Assembly (NCBI GenBank): GCA_934643455.1
Contig: CAKUBV010000003.1
Location: 186,001-250,000 of the forward strand
From: Candidatus Proelusimicrobium excrementi
Lineage (GTDB): Bacteria; Elusimicrobiota; Elusimicrobia; Elusimicrobiales; Elusimicrobiaceae
DNA length: 64,000 nt
Direction: 5' to 3'
Shown: one piece after another, positions 8,289-16,730 of the stretch
Numbering within the stretch: position 1 is the first letter of the stretch
Layout: each line of letters starts with the position of its first letter
Position numbers and translations under genes: made by a program
Notes under the pieces: generated by a model
The model's input: only the letters and a program-made list of their open reading frames with translations
Database searches by the model: none
What the model was told of the DNA's origin: nothing

Positions 8289-9322
8289 AAGAAAACAATC
8301 TCTCTTCAAAAAAGCTTGAACGCTACGCGGCTGTAAACAATGTCTGCCTTATGATACTTTCCGCGGCGGCTTTGACGGCGTTTTTGGTATATACAAGAGT
8401 AGTGCTGATGCCTTTCGTCATAGCGTATTTCATATATATGCTGCTTAACACCGCCGCCGCTTATATGAAAGAAAAATGGCGCGTACCCACATATTTGGGG
8501 CTTTTGGGAACGGTGCTGTTATTTGTATGTTTTTCCGTACTGTCAATATTCTTCGTTTCCGCTTCCATAGAGTCTTTTATACAAGGCGCGGACGCATACG
8601 CATCGACGCTCAACGGCACAATAGATTGGTGTATAGCGACGGCGCAAAAAATGGGTATAGTGTTAAATTCCGAAATATTAATGAACTATTTTAACAATAT
8701 GCAGGTGTTCCAAATGATAAAAACCATGGGCGGGAATATAGTTTCCATATTTACAAACGCGACTTTGGTTTGCCTGTTCGTGATTTTTATTTTCATGAGC
8801 AGCAGTTCCGCCGACGAAAAAACAAATCTCGCAAGCAATATAGAAAAACAAATTTCTTATTATTTGGTAATAAAGATTTTTGTTTCCCTGCTGACGGCTT
8901 TCGGCACTTGGATTACTCTTACTCTGGTGGGTTCGGAACTGGCTTTGATGCTGGCTTTTATTACTTTCGCCTTAAACTTTATACCGAACATAGGCCCTTT
9001 CGTTTCCACAATATTGCCGACGCCGGTGCTGTTTTTGCAGTACGGCCTGGACTGGCATTTGATATCTGCCCTTATCCTTCTTACGGCGATACATTTTGTA
9101 ATAGGCAATATCCTTGAAACGAAATGGCTGGGCAAAGGCATGGATTTAAACCCGGTAATCGTAATAGCCTGTTTGATATTCTGGGCTTTGGTTTGGGGCG
9201 TTATGGGCGCGCTTTTGGCGGTTCCTCTGACTTCAATCGCAAAAATTATTTTTGAACGCTACGAGCCTACCCGCCCGCTGGCTTCCATTTTGGCCGGGCG
9301 TAGCTTACTGGGCAAAAATTAA
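8285..9322 (+). CDS. AI-2E/PerM-family membrane permease
   Basis: The 345-residue integral membrane protein has about eight hydrophobic segments and the family pattern: a helical pair near the N-terminus, a long soluble stretch (roughly 80-150) and a C-terminal block with NFIPNIGPFVSTILP and GNILETKWLGKGMDLNPV. These last two motifs are characteristic of the AI-2E transporter (UPF0118) family, whose characterised members include TqsA and Na+/H+ antiporter-like proteins. The substrate is not predictable. It overlaps nadE by four bases and ends at a strong terminator, so it is the second gene of a two-gene operon. Confidence 0.9.
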   Translation: MKENNLSSKKLERYAAVNNVCLMILSAAALTAFLVYTRVVLMPFVIAYFIYMLLNTAAAYMKEKWRVPTYLGLLGTVLLFVCFSVLSIFFVSASIESFIQGADAYASTLNGTIDWCIATAQKMGIVLNSEILMNYFNNMQVFQMIKTMGGNIVSIFTNATLVCLFVIFIFMSSSSADEKTNLASNIEKQISYYLVIKIFVSLLTAFGTWITLTLVGSELALMLAFITFALNFIPNIGPFVSTILPTPVLFLQYGLDWHLISALILLTAIHFVIGNILETKWLGKGMDLNPVIVIACLIFWALVWGVMGALLAVPLTSIAKIIFERYEPTRPLASILAGRSLLGKN

Positions 9323-9335
9323 TTCTTATAAAATT

Positions 9336-9367
9336 TAAACCCCCGCATAAAAGCGGGGGTTTGTTTT
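9336..9367. terminator. bidirectional rho-independent terminator
   Basis: ACCCCCGC, the loop ATAAAA and GCGGGGGT with flanking A and T stretches lie between the convergent permease and phosphopentomutase genes. Confidence 0.85.
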
Positions 9368-9381
9368 GTAATCGAACTTAT

Positions 9382-10584
9382 TTAAAGAAAGCTTTTTGCT
9401 TTATCAAAAGGCTTAAGTTTAAAGTATTCCGCTATTGTTGCGGCTATATCGGAAAAGCTTTCCCGCGCCCCTATAAAACCCGGCTTAACGTTTTTGCCGA
9501 ACATAATTACGGGCACGTGCTCGCGGGTGTGATCGCTGCCTTTATAGGAAGGATCGCAGCCGTGATCGGCCGTTATGAAGACGATATCGTCTTCCTGCAA
9601 AAGCGCGGCCAGTTCTTTAAGGCGCGAATCAAAATATTCCAGCCCTTCGGCGTAACCTTTTATGTCGCGGCGGTGGCCCCAAGTCATATCAAAATCAACA
9701 AAGTTGGTAAACACTATACTGCCTTTCGGCGCGGATTTTACTTCGGCCAAAGTAACGTCCCAAAGTTCTTTTAGGCCGCTGGCTTTTACCGCGCGGGTAA
9801 TGCCCTGGGCCGCAAAAATGTCGGAAATTTTCCCTACCGAGATTACCTGCCCGCCTTCGTCTTTCATATAATCCAAAACCGTCTTGGCAGGCGGCTTTAC
9901 GGAATAATCGTGGCGGTTCTTGGTGCGTTTAAATTCCCCGGCTTTTTCTCCCTCAAAAGGGCGGGCTATCACGCGCGCTATATTATAAGGTTTTAAATGT
10001 TTAAAAGCTGTTTCGCAAAGCTTGTAAAGATTATCAAGGCCGAAATATTTTTCATGCGCGGCTATTTGAAATACGCTGTCTGCCGAGGTATAACAAATCG
10101 GCAGGCCTGTTTTTATATGCTCTTCGCCGAGTTCGTTTATTATAACCGTGCCGGAGGCGGCCTTGTTGCCCAAGATACCCTTAATTCCGGCTTCTTTACA
10201 AATATCTTCTATCAAATCCGCCGGGAATGAAGGGTACTCCGGCTTAAAATACCCCCAGTTAAAAGTTACCGGCACGCCCGCCATTTCCCAATGTCCGGAG
10301 GAAGTGTCTTTGCCTTTGCTGACTTCCTTCATATAACCGTATTTTGACGGCAAATCAAAATCCGAAGCGGCGGTTTCATCTGTCGGGGCCGCCTTCCCGC
10401 AGGAAGCTTTCGCCGCTTCAAGCAGACCTAATTTTTTTAAATTTGGAACTTTAAGATTTTTGTAATTTTCCGCTATGTGTAAAAAAGTGTTTGCGCCTTC
10501 GTCGCCGAAGGAGGCCGCGTCTTCCGCGCCGCCGATACCGAAAGAATCCATCATCAAAATTATAACCCTGCCTTTAGCCTGCAT
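9382..10584 (-). CDS. deoB: phosphopentomutase
   Basis: The 400-residue protein starts at MQAKGRVIILMMDSFGIGG. The ATG at 10584 has GGAGG four bases upstream, and the open frame further upstream has no family similarity. DeoB interconverts (deoxy)ribose 1-phosphate and 5-phosphate, linking nucleoside salvage to central carbon. It belongs to the alkaline-phosphatase superfamily: MDSFGIGG holds the first metal Asp, DTSSGHWEMAG holds the phosphorylated Thr region, and ITADHGCDPSYKGSDHTREHVP holds the C-terminal metal ligands. Length agrees with the usual 390-407. It is transcribed divergently from the gene at 10652. Confidence 0.95.
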   Translation of the reverse strand: MQAKGRVIILMMDSFGIGGAEDAASFGDEGANTFLHIAENYKNLKVPNLKKLGLLEAAKASCGKAAPTDETAASDFDLPSKYGYMKEVSKGKDTSSGHWEMAGVPVTFNWGYFKPEYPSFPADLIEDICKEAGIKGILGNKAASGTVIINELGEEHIKTGLPICYTSADSVFQIAAHEKYFGLDNLYKLCETAFKHLKPYNIARVIARPFEGEKAGEFKRTKNRHDYSVKPPAKTVLDYMKDEGGQVISVGKISDIFAAQGITRAVKASGLKELWDVTLAEVKSAPKGSIVFTNFVDFDMTWGHRRDIKGYAEGLEYFDSRLKELAALLQEDDIVFITADHGCDPSYKGSDHTREHVPVIMFGKNVKPGFIGARESFSDIAATIAEYFKLKPFDKAKSFL

Positions 10585-10602
10585 AAAACCTCCGAGAACT
10601 GA

Positions 10603-10608
10603 TATAAT
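10603..10608 (+). promoter_or_regulatory. -10 element for the gene at 10652
   Basis: A perfect TATAAT lies between the divergent deoB and the hypothetical gene, placing a start near 10615. I see no convincing -35 seventeen bases upstream. Confidence 0.4.
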
Positions 10609-10651
10609 TCTAATGTATATTAAATTTTTTTCCTTAGCAAGGGGGGCTGCC

Positions 10652-11170
10652 GTGAATAACGCATATAAAAATATGAGAAGTTTTTGGCTGGACGCAAATA
10701 ATTTTAAAGATAAACGCGGACAGAAAAGCGCAGGCAAAGACGAAGTAATTATCGCGGGCCTTGAATACTGCATGAAGGATAACAACGGCAATCTTAAAAA
10801 TATCTTTTTGGCCGCTTCCGTTTTAGGCAACGCCAGTTTGTATTTTGAAAACAACAGCCCCTCCGGCATAGGCGGCATGATAGGGGAAAACAACGAAACA
10901 ATCAAAAAGGCCGCCCTTAACTTTATAAACGCCGGCGCAGAAATGACCGACAAAATGATGCCCGTTTCCACCCTGCCGGAGCCGAAAGACCCCATGAAAA
11001 TCACTCTTTTTGCCGTAAGCGAAAAACAAATATTCTATATAGAAACCGAAGAACTCGTGGCTAGGAACACCCAAAATCCGTTCTATAAATTTTATGCTTA
11101 CAGCCAGCAGCTTATAAGTGCGTTCAGGCAAAACGAAGCGCAGGCGAAAGGTATGGCCAAATCTTCATAA
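10652..11170 (+). CDS. uncharacterised protein whose 3' end comes from a duplicated patatin fragment
   Basis: The GTG at 10652 is taken as the start because AAGGGGGG (10639-10646) precedes it; the frame stays open further upstream without an equally good site. The 172-residue product has no signal peptide and no domain I recognise. It has a soluble mixed character with motifs such as FWLDANNF, FENNSPSGIGGMIGEN and YKFYAYSQQLISAF. From base 11139 the sequence is an inverted copy of part of the patatin gene at 47.6 kb, so about the last ten residues, including the stop, are foreign to the original gene. The native C-terminus was therefore probably lost or replaced. The gene may be a pseudogene or a slightly altered active gene. 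Confidence 0.55.
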   Translation: MNNAYKNMRSFWLDANNFKDKRGQKSAGKDEVIIAGLEYCMKDNNGNLKNIFLAASVLGNASLYFENNSPSGIGGMIGENNETIKKAALNFINAGAEMTDKMMPVSTLPEPKDPMKITLFAVSEKQIFYIETEELVARNTQNPFYKFYAYSQQLISAFRQNEAQAKGMAKSS

Positions 11171-11345
11171 TATACGGAACCTATTTCCACGTCTATAAAA
11201 TCCTGAAAGTTTTCCGAAGAAAACAACCTGTTCCCGAAAACGTATTTAATGACGCCGAGTACGCTTAAGTCTTTGGAAATATAGGAAAGCTTAGGGTTGG
11301 TGGCCAAATCAAGCATACGGGCTTCGCTGACGCCGGACGCAAATA
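11139..11345 (-). repeat. 207-bp inverted partial copy of the patatin gene
   Basis: This interval is the reverse complement of 47633-47839, with 203 of 207 bases identical by hand alignment. It carries codons for the ARMLDLATNPKLSYISKDLS region of the patatin protein but no start codon, active site or end. It separates the gene at 10652 from a headless frame that resumes at 11345. No terminal inverted repeat, transposase or evident target-site duplication borders it. Confidence 0.9.
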
Positions 11346-11833
11346 CCGTCGTGTACGAATATGCGCCAAAAATTATCAGGGAAATTACTTTTAACAGCAA
11401 AGAAGCTAAAACTACCGTAAAGGTTAAGAACGAAAAAGGCCAGCTTCTGTATGTTTTTATGCTGCTTGATGACAAACGCGCATTCGCTTTCAGCCCGAAT
11501 GATTCTTTAATGGTGTTATATGATTTAAAAGATTATAAGAAATATTCCTTGGCTTTAAACAATAAAGTGGTATATCTTGAAAATAATCCCGATGCTAAAG
11601 ATCTTATGCCGGATCTGCGCGACCTTATCAATAAAGACAGACGTTATGTAGTCGGCGTGACTTTCGTTGATAAAATAGCAATCAAAAATCCGGCTTCCTA
11701 TGTAATTCAAGCCGTAAGATGGCAGAACTATTTACAGGAATATTACCCGCATAAAGAGCTAAAAATCAAAAAACTGAAAATAGATAAAAAAGAAGCGGAA
11801 GCTTTTGGGAAAAATATAAAATTTTCCTTTTAG
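11297..11833 (+). pseudogene. 5'-truncated gene joined to the patatin fragment
   Basis: The plus-strand frame is open from a weak TTG at 11297, but codons before 11345 are antisense patatin sequence. From 11345 on it reads as protein (VVYEYAPKIIREITF, then a Lys-rich domain ending KNIKFSF) for about 162 residues. It has no signal peptide or convincing ribosome-binding site, consistent with loss of the original 5' end. Two explanations fit: the upstream gene and this one were a single gene split by the insertion, or two genes lost their facing ends. I do not recognise the family. Confidence 0.5.
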
Positions 11834-11852
11834 CGATTTCAGTCGACATATC

Positions 11853-11882
11853 AAAAACCCCCGGTTTTAAACCGGGGGTTTT
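11853..11882. terminator. bidirectional rho-independent terminator
   Basis: AAAAACCCCCGG, the loop TTTTAAA and CCGGGGGTTTT lie between the truncated gene (plus) and the OM barrel gene (minus). Confidence 0.85.
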
Positions 11883-11895
11883 GCATTTTAAAAGA

Positions 11896-12654
11896 TTAGA
11901 ATAAATATCTTGCGGTTACGCCCCATACGGCGCAGGAAGGTATGCTTTTATTGTTTACTTCTATGGAGTAGAACGGAACAACGGCCATTTTGTCTTCTAT
12001 AATGTCGTAAGAGTAGTTAATGCCCAAAGCGGCGGCAAAGCTGTCCTTTTCAAAGCCGAGATAGCTTTTTAAATCGGCTGATAAACCCAAAGCGTTGTAT
12101 TCGTTGAAATAGTATCTGGCGAATACGCCTGCGTCCAAAATTGTGCCGGAGGAAGTTTCATCAGTGTGGCCGATATAGTCGAAGCCGAATCTCCCGCCTA
12201 TGGTAAAGTTATCCGCGGCCTGCGCAGTACCTACGCTGCCGTACATTCCGAAATCCGTTGAGCCTTTCGCCGCGCCTCCGTCATGATTGTAAGGAGAATC
12301 AAAAAGTTCCGGGCTGAAATAGGCGTCCAAATCCAAAAATCTGCCGTGGCTGATATCGTTCATAAAGCGGTATTTGCCGTGAAGGGTTATATCCTGCATA
12401 CCGTCGCCGCCGTGTTTTATATCGGCCCAGCCGACGGATGCAGCCAAGGTTAAATTATCAAACGCACCTACGGATATTTTTTCGTAAAGCCCCCAGCTTT
12501 TATTAAGTTTTAAAGCGTTGTTGGTAAAACCGAGGGAAGTATCGGAAACGACTTGGCCCGGCGCGGGCATAAAGAAAGGATCCGTTATATTAAGGGCTTT
12601 TGCCTGAAGCGGCAGAAGCACGGCCGCGGCAAGAATAAGTGAAAATTTCTTCAT
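11896..12654 (-). CDS. outer-membrane beta-barrel protein, uncharacterised
   Basis: The 252-residue protein has a clear signal peptide (MKKFSLILAAAVLLPLQAKA) followed by alternating polar/aromatic strands such as NLTLAASVGWADI, FTIGGRFGFDYIG and AVWGVTARYLF. The terminal Phe and this pattern fit a small outer-membrane barrel (perhaps 10-12 strands). No specific function is recognisable. A GGAG sequence precedes the start at good spacing, and a minus-strand TATAAT (12685-12680) could drive it. It is divergent from the mechanosensitive channel gene. Confidence 0.75.
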   Translation of the reverse strand: MKKFSLILAAAVLLPLQAKALNITDPFFMPAPGQVVSDTSLGFTNNALKLNKSWGLYEKISVGAFDNLTLAASVGWADIKHGGDGMQDITLHGKYRFMNDISHGRFLDLDAYFSPELFDSPYNHDGGAAKGSTDFGMYGSVGTAQAADNFTIGGRFGFDYIGHTDETSSGTILDAGVFARYYFNEYNALGLSADLKSYLGFEKDSFAAALGINYSYDIIEDKMAVVPFYSIEVNNKSIPSCAVWGVTARYLF

Positions 12655-12679
12655 AACAACTCCTAAGTTTAAGATTAAA

Positions 12680-12695
12680 ATTATATACTTATAAT
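12680..12695. promoter_or_regulatory. divergent -10 elements between OM barrel gene and mscS-type gene
   Basis: The minus-strand TATAAT (complement of 12680-12685) faces the barrel gene, and the plus-strand TATAAT at 12690-12695 faces the channel gene. The two promoters are packed back to back in a 66-bp intergenic space. Confidence 0.5.
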
Positions 12696-12720
12696 ATCAT
12701 TTTACTTAGGAGATAGGATA

Positions 12721-13920
12721 ATGAACATTATCAATACTTTGCTGCCTTCTTTGCCGCCGCAGCTTAAATATATTATAGCTCTGTGCGCGATATTGCTGCT
12801 TATACTTTTGTTTAAGTATATATCGAATCTTCTTCAAGGTACGACGGAATGGCTGCTCGCCAAGAAGAACTTTATAGCCAAAGGCTGGCTTTCTTTAATG
12901 ACCAAATACAAATTGTTCAGCAATATATTTTTTGCTTTTGCGATGTCTATTCTTTCCCCGGCCTGCGGCATATTTTTCGGGGACTTATACCCCAATATCA
13001 GTTTGGTAGTGGTACGCGTGCTAAACTGCTTGGTAATAGTGGCGTTTACGCTGGTGCTGAACTCCGCTTTAAGCGTAATTTCGGATAAATTTTCCCGCAG
13101 TATCAAATTGCCCGTAAAAGGCATTATACAAGCCGTGAAAGTGATAATGTGGATAATAACCATAATTTTTATGATGTCGACTTTGATGAACAAAGAACCG
13201 ATTTACTTCCTCGGCGGTTTGACGGCTTTGTCCGCAGTCATTTTGTTGATTTTCAAAGATTCCATTTTGGGGCTTACTTCCGGCTTTCAGCTGCTTTTAA
13301 ACGATCTTGTCCGCGTAGGCGACTGGATTGAAATACCCAGCCAGGGCGCGGACGGCGAAGTTATTGATATTCTGCTTACGACGATACGCGTAAGGAACTG
13401 GGATAATACCATAGTAAACGTTCCGGCTTACGATTTGGTCGCGCACTCTTTTACCAACTGGCGCGGCATGACGGAATCCGGCGGAAGGCGCATAAAAAGA
13501 GCCATAAATATAGATATGAAGAGCATACGCTTCCTGACCGAAGAAGACATAGAAAAGTTCAAACATATAAATTTGCTTAAAGATTATTTGGCCAAGAAAG
13601 AAAAGGAAATTGAAGAAATCAATAAAAAACGCGGCGTTAAGGACGATAAATATAACGCCAAGCGTTTAAGCAATATAGGCACTTTCAGGATGTATTGTTA
13701 CAATTATCTTAAGCAAAACCCCAATATTTCCGATAAATTTACGTGCATGGTGCGCCAGCTCGCTCCTACTACGGAAGGCCTTCCTTTGGAGATTTACGCA
13801 TTTTCTTCCAATACAAACTGGACGGATTATGAGGGCATTCAGGCGGATATCTTTGACCATTTCCTTTCAATAATTGATATCTTTGACCTTAAAGTCTATC
13901 AGCGTTACGGTATGGATTAG
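12721..13920 (+). CDS. MscS-family mechanosensitive channel (YbdG/MscM-like)
   Basis: The 399-residue protein starts after GGAGATAGG. Five hydrophobic segments fill residues 15-185, and the last one leads into the MscS beta domain (SGFQLLLNDLVRVGDWIEIPSQGADGEVIDI), with the family's conserved RNWDNTIVNVPAYDL and SFTNWRGM segments. The C-terminal cytoplasmic part (270-399) has the extension typical of YbdG-like channels. Such channels open under membrane tension and protect against hypo-osmotic shock. It is a single gene with its own terminator. Confidence 0.9.
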   Translation: MNIINTLLPSLPPQLKYIIALCAILLLILLFKYISNLLQGTTEWLLAKKNFIAKGWLSLMTKYKLFSNIFFAFAMSILSPACGIFFGDLYPNISLVVVRVLNCLVIVAFTLVLNSALSVISDKFSRSIKLPVKGIIQAVKVIMWIITIIFMMSTLMNKEPIYFLGGLTALSAVILLIFKDSILGLTSGFQLLLNDLVRVGDWIEIPSQGADGEVIDILLTTIRVRNWDNTIVNVPAYDLVAHSFTNWRGMTESGGRRIKRAINIDMKSIRFLTEEDIEKFKHINLLKDYLAKKEKEIEEINKKRGVKDDKYNAKRLSNIGTFRMYCYNYLKQNPNISDKFTCMVRQLAPTTEGLPLEIYAFSSNTNWTDYEGIQADIFDHFLSIIDIFDLKVYQRYGMD

Positions 13921-13976
13921 CGCTGCGGCGGGCTTTAGGTTAATCGCCAAGAACGCTTTAAAATGGTAAAATTATA

Positions 13977-14009
13977 AATAAGGTACCAGCAATAAGCCGG
14001 TACCTTATT
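13977..14009 (+). terminator. hairpin downstream of the mscS-type gene
   Basis: An 11-bp stem AATAAGGTACC / GGTACCTTATT surrounds an 11-nt loop, and a T-rich stretch follows. It lies 56 bases after the channel stop and before the FadL-type gene. Confidence 0.65.
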
Positions 14010-14055
14010 ATTTAAGTATGCTTTTTATTTTTAGACCGCATGCTTAGGAGGATTA

Positions 14056-15291
14056 ATGAATAAATTGTTTCGACTTGCCGCGTTTGTCGCCGTAAGCTGT
14101 TTTTGCGCGACTTCCACTCTTGGCGCGGGTTTTGGATTGTATGAGTTCAGTGCAAGGGGCAACGCCATGGGCGGAGCCGTCTTGGCCGGGGATGCGGAGC
14201 CTGCCTCATTGGCTTTGAATCCGGCCCTTATAACGGATCTTGACGGCGTTCAGTTCCAAATGGGCGTAACCGAAATTACCGCTTCCGCCAAAGTAACGTA
14301 TAATCAGGAAGGCCAATCTCCGGACAGAGTCTGGTGGACTTTGCCCACAGTTTATTATACCCAGCAGCTTTTTGAAGATTGGTACATCGGTTTGGGAGCT
14401 TTCCCGCGTTTTGGCTTAAGCGGGCATTATCCCGACAGAAATTGGGCCGGCTCTTCCGACGTTTATGACGTTGATGTCCAGTCTTACTCCATACAGCCTA
14501 CCGTCGCTTTTCAGGCGACTGAAAGATTCTCCGTGGCGGCGGGCGCTGAAATTATGTATTTTAAATTCAGCGAAGGCAAAAGAATACAGCTCGGGCCTTC
14601 AGGCGCGACGGATTTGGAAGTCGAAGGAGACAGCTGGGGCCTCGGCGCAATTTTGGCTATGGCCTATAAAGCCAACGAGAAAGTAAATCTCGGCGCGAGC
14701 TTCAGAACCAGAGTAAAACAGGGCGTTGACGGCACCAGCAAATTTTCAAGGGAGATGGCCGTACCCGGTGTCGCCGCTTTTATGAACGGCTCCGCCCACG
14801 GCGATATCATGCTGCCGGCGCAGTTGGCTATGGGCATTTCTTACAGGCCTATTGACGATTTGTTGATAGAATTTACCTGGATGAATATATTCTGGAGCAG
14901 TTTTGACGATTTGGCCATTTCTTTTGAGCGTGCTCCCGGAACTGGTACTTCCGGCGTATCCAGTCAGAAAAAGGAATGGAAAGACGCTTACAGAATGGGC
15001 CTCGGCGCGGAATACAAACTTTCCAATGTAGTTAAATTAAGAGGCAGCTATATCTTTGATAAGACTCCTACCAACAATGACTATATGGATGTTCTCGTCC
15101 CGGTCAGCAACAGGCATTTGTTCGGCACAGGTATAGGGCTTAACTTGGGCAAAGGTTTCATTTTGGACGCCTCATACACCTTCCTTATCGGTGAGGGTAT
15201 GAGCGGCACCAACTTGGAAAACGCCGCTTCCGTTAAATACGGGCAGGCCTTCAGCCATATGGCCGGCCTTAGCTTAAGGTACACCTTATAA
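14056..15291 (+). CDS. FadL/OmpP1/TodX-family outer-membrane transporter
   Basis: The 411-residue protein has a signal peptide ending near ATSTLGA and the N-terminal family signature FGLYEFSARGNAMGGAVLAGDAEPASLALNPALI. This is the plug region of FadL-type channels, with GNA and NPA motifs. Later strands (LGAEYKLSNVVKLRGSYIFDKTP, GLNLGKGFILDASYTF, HMAGLSLRYTL) complete a 14-strand type barrel. The family imports hydrophobic compounds such as long-chain fatty acids; the substrate here is unknown. AGGAGG is positioned upstream of the ATG and a terminator follows. Confidence 0.9.
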   Translation: MNKLFRLAAFVAVSCFCATSTLGAGFGLYEFSARGNAMGGAVLAGDAEPASLALNPALITDLDGVQFQMGVTEITASAKVTYNQEGQSPDRVWWTLPTVYYTQQLFEDWYIGLGAFPRFGLSGHYPDRNWAGSSDVYDVDVQSYSIQPTVAFQATERFSVAAGAEIMYFKFSEGKRIQLGPSGATDLEVEGDSWGLGAILAMAYKANEKVNLGASFRTRVKQGVDGTSKFSREMAVPGVAAFMNGSAHGDIMLPAQLAMGISYRPIDDLLIEFTWMNIFWSSFDDLAISFERAPGTGTSGVSSQKKEWKDAYRMGLGAEYKLSNVVKLRGSYIFDKTPTNNDYMDVLVPVSNRHLFGTGIGLNLGKGFILDASYTFLIGEGMSGTNLENAASVKYGQAFSHMAGLSLRYTL

Positions 15292-15307
15292 TCAATCTGA
15301 CAGCTTA

Positions 15308-15343
15308 TACAAAACCCCCGGCTTATAGGCCGGGGGCTTTTGT
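15308..15343. terminator. bidirectional rho-independent terminator
   Basis: CCCCCGGC, the loop TTATAG and GCCGGGGG, flanked by AAAA and TTTT, lie between the convergent FadL-type gene and the barrel gene at 15358. Confidence 0.85.
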
Positions 15344-15357
15344 TTGGAGGAGAAAAT

Positions 15358-16113
15358 TTATACGCTTAGAAGTTTCACGCCGAAGCTTATGGACCAATCC
15401 ATGGTTTGTCTGTTTCCGCCGGCGTGCCAGCCCGGTTTTAAGTACATGGAGATTTCGTCAAACAGCATTATGCCGGTTTCAACCTCAATGATAAATTCCC
15501 CGGCATTGTCGTTGTGAAAATCTATATAATATTTCGGATCAAAAAGAGCCCACCACCCGTGCGGGGAAAGATAAGCCGCCACCGCCCTTATTCTGCCGAG
15601 GTTGATGTCATCTCTTGAAGATGGCCCCGCTATACTGACATAATGCTTATACCCGGCCGCAAAGAACACCTGCGGCACTATTTCATATTCCGTATAAACG
15701 GAGGGGCTGAACTGCCATTTGCCTATGCCTGTTTCGTCATGGGTGGCTGAAGGCAAAGTAAACTCCCCTATCGCGCCGAAAGCCAGTTTGCCGAATCTCT
15801 TTACGGCCGAAGCGGAAAGCAGTATGTCGCCCAAGCCGTTTTCGGAATTTTCTTTGCTTTCGTATCGGCTGAAGGGCACCTCGGTGCCTATGGTAAACAT
15901 ATTGCTGAAAGAATAATAATATTTTAAGGTCATACTCGTAACGGAAGTTCCCGCGGAATCATCTATTACGGTCATAGCCGGATTAAGTTCCAGCGTGGAG
16001 ATTTTATCGCTGGGTTTTACGCCCCTTATTTCGCATTCCTGAAGCTGCACTGCATAAAGTTTGCCCGCGGCGAAACCAAGGCAAAACAGTAACGATAAAA
16101 GTTTTTTTGTCAT
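15358..16113 (-). CDS. outer-membrane beta-barrel protein, uncharacterised
   Basis: The 251-residue protein starts at MTKKLLSLLFCLG, where a GGGGGTG sequence lies upstream; a longer in-frame start would put 19 residues before the signal peptide. A signal peptide (to about KLYA) is followed by alternating strands such as SMTLKYYYSFSNMFTIGTEVPFSRYE and HAGGNRQTMDWSISFGVKLLSV. The pattern resembles transporter-like barrels related to the phenol-degradation MetA/DUF3187 group, but I cannot assign a family. It is the third barrel-type gene in this 4-kb stretch. Confidence 0.7.
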   Translation of the reverse strand: MTKKLLSLLFCLGFAAGKLYAVQLQECEIRGVKPSDKISTLELNPAMTVIDDSAGTSVTSMTLKYYYSFSNMFTIGTEVPFSRYESKENSENGLGDILLSASAVKRFGKLAFGAIGEFTLPSATHDETGIGKWQFSPSVYTEYEIVPQVFFAAGYKHYVSIAGPSSRDDINLGRIRAVAAYLSPHGWWALFDPKYYIDFHNDNAGEFIIEVETGIMLFDEISMYLKPGWHAGGNRQTMDWSISFGVKLLSV

Positions 16114-16166
16114 TCTAGCACCCCCGGATATAGTTAAGTATATGGGTTTTGTATTAAAAAGCAATG

Positions 16167-16730
16167 TCAAAATTTAACGAAAAATCCCAGCGCCGCGCTT
16201 AATGCTATGAAGATTATCGGGTGCAGTTTAACTTTAAACATTATAAAAAGCAGAATAAAAAAGTAAGCTATGTTGCCAAATAAAAACAAGTCGGTTAAAT
16301 TTGAGGTTTGCTGATAAAGGGGGAAATCAAATACGGATACTTTTACTATCTCCCATACCGCTATGGTTATAAGGGCGCATACCGCCGGCCTTAGGCCCGT
16401 AAAGGCGGCTTGTACATATTTATTGTTTGTAAATTTCTGCAAAATTCCGGCCACTATTATGATAACTATTACCGAGGGCGTAACTATGCCCAAAGTCGCT
16501 ATTATCCCGCCGAGTATTCCACCGGCGTTGAACCCGGCGAAGGTGGCCATATTTATGCCCAGCGGTCCGGGGGTAATTTCCGATACGGCTATCATATCGG
16601 CTATTTGGGCCGTACCAAACCAGCCGGTTTTAAAGGAAAGCTGATAAAGAAACGGCAGCGTCGCCAAACCGCCGCCTACGGCAAACAGGCCTATTTTGAA
16701 AAATTCAATATATAACAGAAGATATATCAT
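16167..16730 (-). CDS. chrA: chromate transporter family, half-size subunit (second of pair)
   Basis: The 187-residue membrane protein has about five to six helices and the CHR-domain motif FAVGGGLATLPFLYQL near the N-terminus, then EITPGPLGINMATFAGFNAGG. Bidomain ChrA proteins carry two such domains; here they are separate genes. The start overlaps the stop of the partner by four bases (ATGA), a standard coupling. The family is named for chromate efflux, but many members have unknown native substrates. Confidence 0.85.
   Translation of the reverse strand: MIYLLLYIEFFKIGLFAVGGGLATLPFLYQLSFKTGWFGTAQIADMIAVSEITPGPLGINMATFAGFNAGGILGGIIATLGIVTPSVIVIIIVAGILQKFTNNKYVQAAFTGLRPAVCALITIAVWEIVKVSVFDFPLYQQTSNLTDLFLFGNIAYFFILLFIMFKVKLHPIIFIALSAALGFFVKF

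Noticed and set aside
10585..11004. N-terminal extension of the phosphopentomutase frame
   Set aside because: The extra 140 codons are antisense to the neighbouring gene and have no DeoB similarity; the ATG at 10584 has its own GGAGG and gives the family length.
11098..11475. Minus-strand 125-residue frame containing patatin-like sequence as a real gene
   Set aside because: Only the middle is patatin sequence; it lacks the active site and start region, and both ends are antisense to other frames. It is explained by the inverted fragment.
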